A stretch of DNA of 64,000 nucleotides from Palsa-1033 sp963735455. GTDB lineage: Bacteria > Chloroflexota > Limnocylindria > Limnocylindrales > CSP1-4. Under the pieces are notes generated by a model. The model did no database searches. It was not told the DNA's origin and saw only the letters and a list, made by a program, of their open reading frames with translations. The translations under genes and the position numbers were made by a program. Within the stretch, counting starts at the first letter, position 1. Each line of letters starts with the position of its first letter. The stretch is from contig CAVTKZ010000004.1 of NCBI GenBank assembly GCA_963735455.1, forward strand, positions 434,001 to 498,000, written 5' to 3'. Below, in pieces: positions 60,814 to 64,000 of this stretch.

Positions 60814-60819
60814 TACGAT
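60814..60819 (+). promoter_or_regulatory. -10 box TACGAT for the deacetylase-acetyltransferase gene
   Basis: TACGAT is 7 bases before the GTG at 60827 and overlaps an upstream in-frame ATG (60818), which argues that the GTG is the start. Confidence 0.5.
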
Positions 60820-60826
60820 GCGCGGC

Positions 60827-62521
60827 GTGACTGACGGTCCGCTGCTCGTCTTCGGCCCACGTTCGACGGCGTATGACTTCGGGCCGCACCACCCGCTGAC
60901 GCCGCGCCGCTTCGGCCCGGGAATCGGCCTGCTCCGGACGCTCGGCGCCGAGGCGGGGCTGGCGCCCGAGCCGGCCGACGAGCGCGAGCTCCTCGATGTG
61001 CATGCCGCGCACTACCTCGCGGCGGTTCGCCGCCTGTCGGCCGATCCCGATGGCCGTCCCGAGGCCGGCTTCGCCGCGTACGGCGACGACCCGCCGTTCC
61101 GCGGCATGCATGAGGCCGCGGCCGCCGTCGCGGGCGGCTCGCTCCGGGCGATCGAGGCGATCCTGCGGGGCGAGGTCGAGCACGCCTTCCACCCGGGCGG
61201 CGGGCTGCACCACGCGATGGCCGACCGGGCCTCGGGCTTCTGCATCTTCAACGACCCGGCCCTGGCGATCGCCGCCGCGCGGCGGGCCGGCCGGCGGGTC
61301 CTGTACGTCGACCTCGATGTCCACCACGGCGACGGCGTCCAGGCGATCCACTACGGCGACCCGGGCGTCCTGACGATCTCGATCCACGAGAGCGGCCAGA
61401 CGCTCTTCCCCGGTACCGGCTTCGTGGGCGAGCTGGGCGAGGGCACCGCGGCGGGATCCTCGGTCAACCTGCCCCTGGAGGCTGAGACCGGCGAGACCGC
61501 CTGGCTGGCCGCGGTCCAAGGCCTGTTGCCCCAGCTCGCCGCCTATTTCGGGCCGGACCTGATCGTCAGCCAGCACGGCGCCGATAGCCACGCCTGGGAT
61601 CCGCTGGCCCACCTGCGGGTCACGACGACGGCGATGGGCGAGGCGGCCCGGCTGGTCGACGCCATCGCCCATCGGCATGCCGCCGGCCGCTGGCTGGCAA
61701 CCGGCGGGGGAGGCTACGACGTCTATCGAGTCGTGCCCCGGACCTGGGCCCTGACCTGGCTGGCGGGGGCCCACCGCCATCCGCCGGAGCTCACCGATCC
61801 GGGCTGGCAATCACGCTGGGCGGCCGATGCCCGGCGTTACGGGCAAGCTCCGCTGCCCGAGCGCTTCGCGGACCCGCCCAATGCCGGCCTGCCGTACTCG
61901 GAGTCTCAGCGCGCCGCGGAGGCCGGCTCGCTCGAGACCGTGGCCCAGGTCCGGAGGACCGTCCTGCCGCGCCTCTTGCTCGTGGCCGAGGAGCGCGGCT
62001 GGTGGGATCCGCAAGCGGCCGTTTCGGCGACCGGCGACCGCCCCGTCGTGGGTGGCGCTGATGCAACTCCGAGGATCATCCCGAACCTGGACGCGGACCT
62101 CCTCGACCGGCTGGCTCTGGCGCCTCGGACAATGCCGCCGGCCGATCCGCAGGCTGCCCGGCTGCTCCTCCTGGCGGCAATTCGCAACGGAGCCAAGGCC
62201 GCGGGCGCGGTCGCCGGAGATCGGCTTGTTGGCCTTGCTCTGGCCTCGTCCGCGTCAGGCCCAGGCTTCCCCGCCGAGATCCTGTGGGTCGGCGTCGCGC
62301 CGGAGCACCGCGGTCAGGGGCTCGCCGCCGCGCTCCTTGGCGGGCTGATCGCCGGCGTGGGCGCGACCGGAACCCGGTACGTTGCCCGCCTCGGCATCGC
62401 CGAGCGAGATGTTGTCGATCCGCTTCCGCTGGATGATCGGCTCACGATTTCGGCCAGGATCCTCGCAACATCGGGCTTTCAGGCCGAACCCCGCGACGCC
62501 CGGTCCTGGTCTCGCGACTGA
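60827..62521 (+). CDS. Class I/II histone-deacetylase-fold protein fused to a GNAT acetyltransferase
   Basis: 564 residues from the GTG. Residues about 1-380 are an AcuC-like deacetylase: H128-H129 (GGGLHHAMAD), zinc ligands D164 and H166 (VDLDVHHGDGVQAI), D253 (SQHGADSHAWD) and Y297 (GGGGYDVY) are all present, so it should be active. Residues about 410-564 form a GNAT domain with the acetyl-CoA loop in EILWVGVAPEHRGQGLAAAL (R495-x2-G-x-A). In Bacillus the acuABC operon has a separate acetyltransferase (AcuA) and deacetylase (AcuC) acting on acetyl-CoA synthetase; here opposing activities appear in one chain. The acyl substrate is unknown. A strong terminator follows. Confidence 0.85.
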   Translation: MTDGPLLVFGPRSTAYDFGPHHPLTPRRFGPGIGLLRTLGAEAGLAPEPADERELLDVHAAHYLAAVRRLSADPDGRPEAGFAAYGDDPPFRGMHEAAAAVAGGSLRAIEAILRGEVEHAFHPGGGLHHAMADRASGFCIFNDPALAIAAARRAGRRVLYVDLDVHHGDGVQAIHYGDPGVLTISIHESGQTLFPGTGFVGELGEGTAAGSSVNLPLEAETGETAWLAAVQGLLPQLAAYFGPDLIVSQHGADSHAWDPLAHLRVTTTAMGEAARLVDAIAHRHAAGRWLATGGGGYDVYRVVPRTWALTWLAGAHRHPPELTDPGWQSRWAADARRYGQAPLPERFADPPNAGLPYSESQRAAEAGSLETVAQVRRTVLPRLLLVAEERGWWDPQAAVSATGDRPVVGGADATPRIIPNLDADLLDRLALAPRTMPPADPQAARLLLLAAIRNGAKAAGAVAGDRLVGLALASSASGPGFPAEILWVGVAPEHRGQGLAAALLGGLIAGVGATGTRYVARLGIAERDVVDPLPLDDRLTISARILATSGFQAEPRDARSWSRD

Positions 62522-62550
62522 CCTGCCGGTCCCGCCAGCGCCCGAGCGCA

Positions 62551-62592
62551 GCAACGCGCCGGGTCGGATCCTCCTTCCGACCGGCGCGTTGC
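62551..62592. terminator. Bidirectional terminator hairpin
   Basis: GCAACGCGCCGG-g-TCGGA pairs with TCCGA-CCGGCGCGTTGC across a 7-base loop: 17 pairs with one bulge, between the convergent deacetylase and DoxX genes. Confidence 0.7.
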
Positions 62593-62623
62593 CTTCAACG
62601 GCCGGCAGCCAGCCGGCCAGCGG

Positions 62624-63385
62624 TCAGTGGACGGCTGCCGGCGCCATCGACGCTGATCCTCGCGTCCCAACGCCCCAGGGGACGCCCAGGCGGGGCAGCA
62701 GGTAGCGGTCGACGCCGTAGTAGCCGGCCACCTTCCAGGCCAGGATCAGCCCGATCGTGAAGGCGAACATGATCGGGTTGACCGAGGTCGAGCCGGCCAG
62801 CAGGAAGCTCATGTTGAGGGTCGCCCCGAAGAACGCGGCGATCCCGGTCAGGGCGCCCAGGAGCAGGCCGATCCCGATCGCCATCTCGCCGAACGTGACC
62901 AGCCAGGCGAACCAGGTCTGGGCGTCGTGGTCGATCAGGAACTGGAGGACGCTCCGGTACCACTCGAAGGTGATCGCGGCGTGGCCGGTCGGGGGCACCG
63001 CCACGGCGTTCTTCCAGAAGCCCAGCAGCGACGCCCCGCCGCCGTTGACCCAGCCGGTCCCGGTCAGCTTGTCGTAGCCGGCGACGACCCATTCGAAGCC
63101 GAGGAACAAGCGGACCGGCAGCCAGATCAGGCCGGCCCGGGTGTTGCCGAACAGGTAGCGCGCAAAGGCCGGGCCCTCGACCTCGACCGAGCTCGCCTCG
63201 GGCGCGTTGCGATCCTCGAAGAGCAGGACCAATACGACGATCATCAGGACCCAGAAGGCGACCGTCGCGATCCCCCGCTCGGTCGAGCCGACCGCCGGGA
63301 AGAACCACGGGTTGACCATGTAGAACAGGACGATGGCGGCCACCACCGCGAGCGGGACCGCCAGGCTGCGATAGCGCGCCAGCAT
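62624..63385 (-). CDS. DoxX/DoxD-family membrane protein
   Basis: 253 residues from an ATG with GGAGGG 10 bases upstream. Two N-terminal helices (LAVPLAVVAAIVLFYMVNPW, TVAFWVLMIVVLVLLFED) precede the DoxX domain: LPVRLFLGFEWVVAGYDKLT, then WFAWLVTFGEMAIGIGLLLG, LTGIAAFFGATLNMSFLLAG and ILAWKVAGYYGVDRYLLPRL. DoxX/DoxD proteins are quinone-interacting membrane subunits, in archaea part of thiosulfate:quinone oxidoreductase; bacterial members such as this one are mostly uncharacterised. No DoxA partner is present here. It diverges from the Lhr helicase. Confidence 0.8.
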   Translation of the reverse strand: MLARYRSLAVPLAVVAAIVLFYMVNPWFFPAVGSTERGIATVAFWVLMIVVLVLLFEDRNAPEASSVEVEGPAFARYLFGNTRAGLIWLPVRLFLGFEWVVAGYDKLTGTGWVNGGGASLLGFWKNAVAVPPTGHAAITFEWYRSVLQFLIDHDAQTWFAWLVTFGEMAIGIGLLLGALTGIAAFFGATLNMSFLLAGSTSVNPIMFAFTIGLILAWKVAGYYGVDRYLLPRLGVPWGVGTRGSASMAPAAVH

Positions 63386-63526
63386 GATGTCGAAACCCTC
63401 CGTCTGTCCGGCGACCGGCCGATCAAGCCACGACCGTTGCCGCCCGATGCTGTTGCCAGAATCGGTCCGTCGATGGCGTGCTTGGAGGGCCAAAGGTCCT
63501 GCCGGCCCGGGTCCAAGGTCGTCTCC

Positions 63527-63532
63527 TATACT
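63527..63532 (+). promoter_or_regulatory. -10 box TATACT for the Lhr helicase gene
   Basis: TATACT is 9 bases before the GTG at 63542. Confidence 0.5.
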
Positions 63533-63541
63533 CCTCGTCCC

Positions 63542-64000
<459 letters not shown>

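Overview
The window is about 70% G+C, densely coded on both strands, with short intergenic gaps, many 1-4 base gene overlaps and no rRNA, tRNA or CRISPR that I could see. Gene content (SufB/SufD with a Rieske ferredoxin, Ku plus a three-domain LigD, DUF3052, DUF4331, an RskA-type sigma/anti-sigma pair, MenG, Lgt, TatA) and the very common placement of a -10 box directly before the start codon suggest a free-living aerobic high-GC bacterium, most likely a Chloroflexota lineage of the Limnocylindria/Ellin6529 kind. A deep Actinomycetota lineage is the main alternative. The taxonomic call is an inference. No plasmid, phage or large island is apparent, so this looks like chromosomal backbone with two small non-autonomous elements.

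Layout. 1-6.1 kb: start of fabI, a HAD phosphatase, then an amino-acid/semialdehyde catabolic block (P5CDH-type aldehyde dehydrogenase, GABA-type aminotransferase, two-subunit CoA-transferase). 6.1-9.6 kb: copper operon (multicopper oxidase, PCuAC chaperone, SCO fused to a second thioredoxin-like domain). 9.7-15.1 kb: class III aminotransferase, MMPL exporter plus small membrane protein, phosphotriesterase-family hydrolase. 15.1-15.9 kb: non-coding patch with an inverted-repeat element, a broken gene and a 20-bp tandem repeat. 15.9-23.9 kb: OsmC, AlkZ/YcaQ-like glycosylase, Tat-signal small protein plus DUF4331, a histidine-rich protein, EamA transporter, WYL regulator with a paired operator, GYD protein, lipoprotein. 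24.0-27.2 kb: sufB-sufD-Rieske. 27.2-33.8 kb: FAD oxidoreductase, penicillin acylase, ornithine-cyclodeaminase family protein, MbfA-like iron exporter, cupin. 33.8-36.6 kb: a MITE-like insertion, a 44-residue membrane microprotein transcribed away from an Lrp-ECF sigma-anti-sigma operon. 36.6-42.7 kb: zinc ribbon protein, menG, lgt, acyltransferase, and the reverse transsulfuration pair cbs and cystathionine lyase. 42.7-46.7 kb: lipoprotein, secreted protein, two orphan Dpp-type permeases. 46.7-51.7 kb: degenerate GGDEF protein, Ku, LigD (NHEJ). 51.7-58.4 kb: hypothetical-MFS-Ca2+/H+ antiporter operon facing the DUF255 (YyaL-like) protein plus a Nudix-MBL fusion. 58.4-64 kb: MUG glycosylase, TatA, methyltransferase, DUF3052, a deacetylase-acetyltransferase fusion, DoxX, and the start of an Lhr helicase.

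Two window-wide features matter for reading the annotation. First, at least nine genes carry single-base frameshifts (mostly one extra base), including several normally conserved genes. This points to assembly indels rather than real decay, so I give each such gene as one CDS. Second, 17 starts have a TANNNT box 6-9 bases upstream with no room for a Shine-Dalgarno sequence, which implies widespread leaderless transcription. Genes inside operons, and a minority of first genes, use SD sequences or overlapping stop/start codons.
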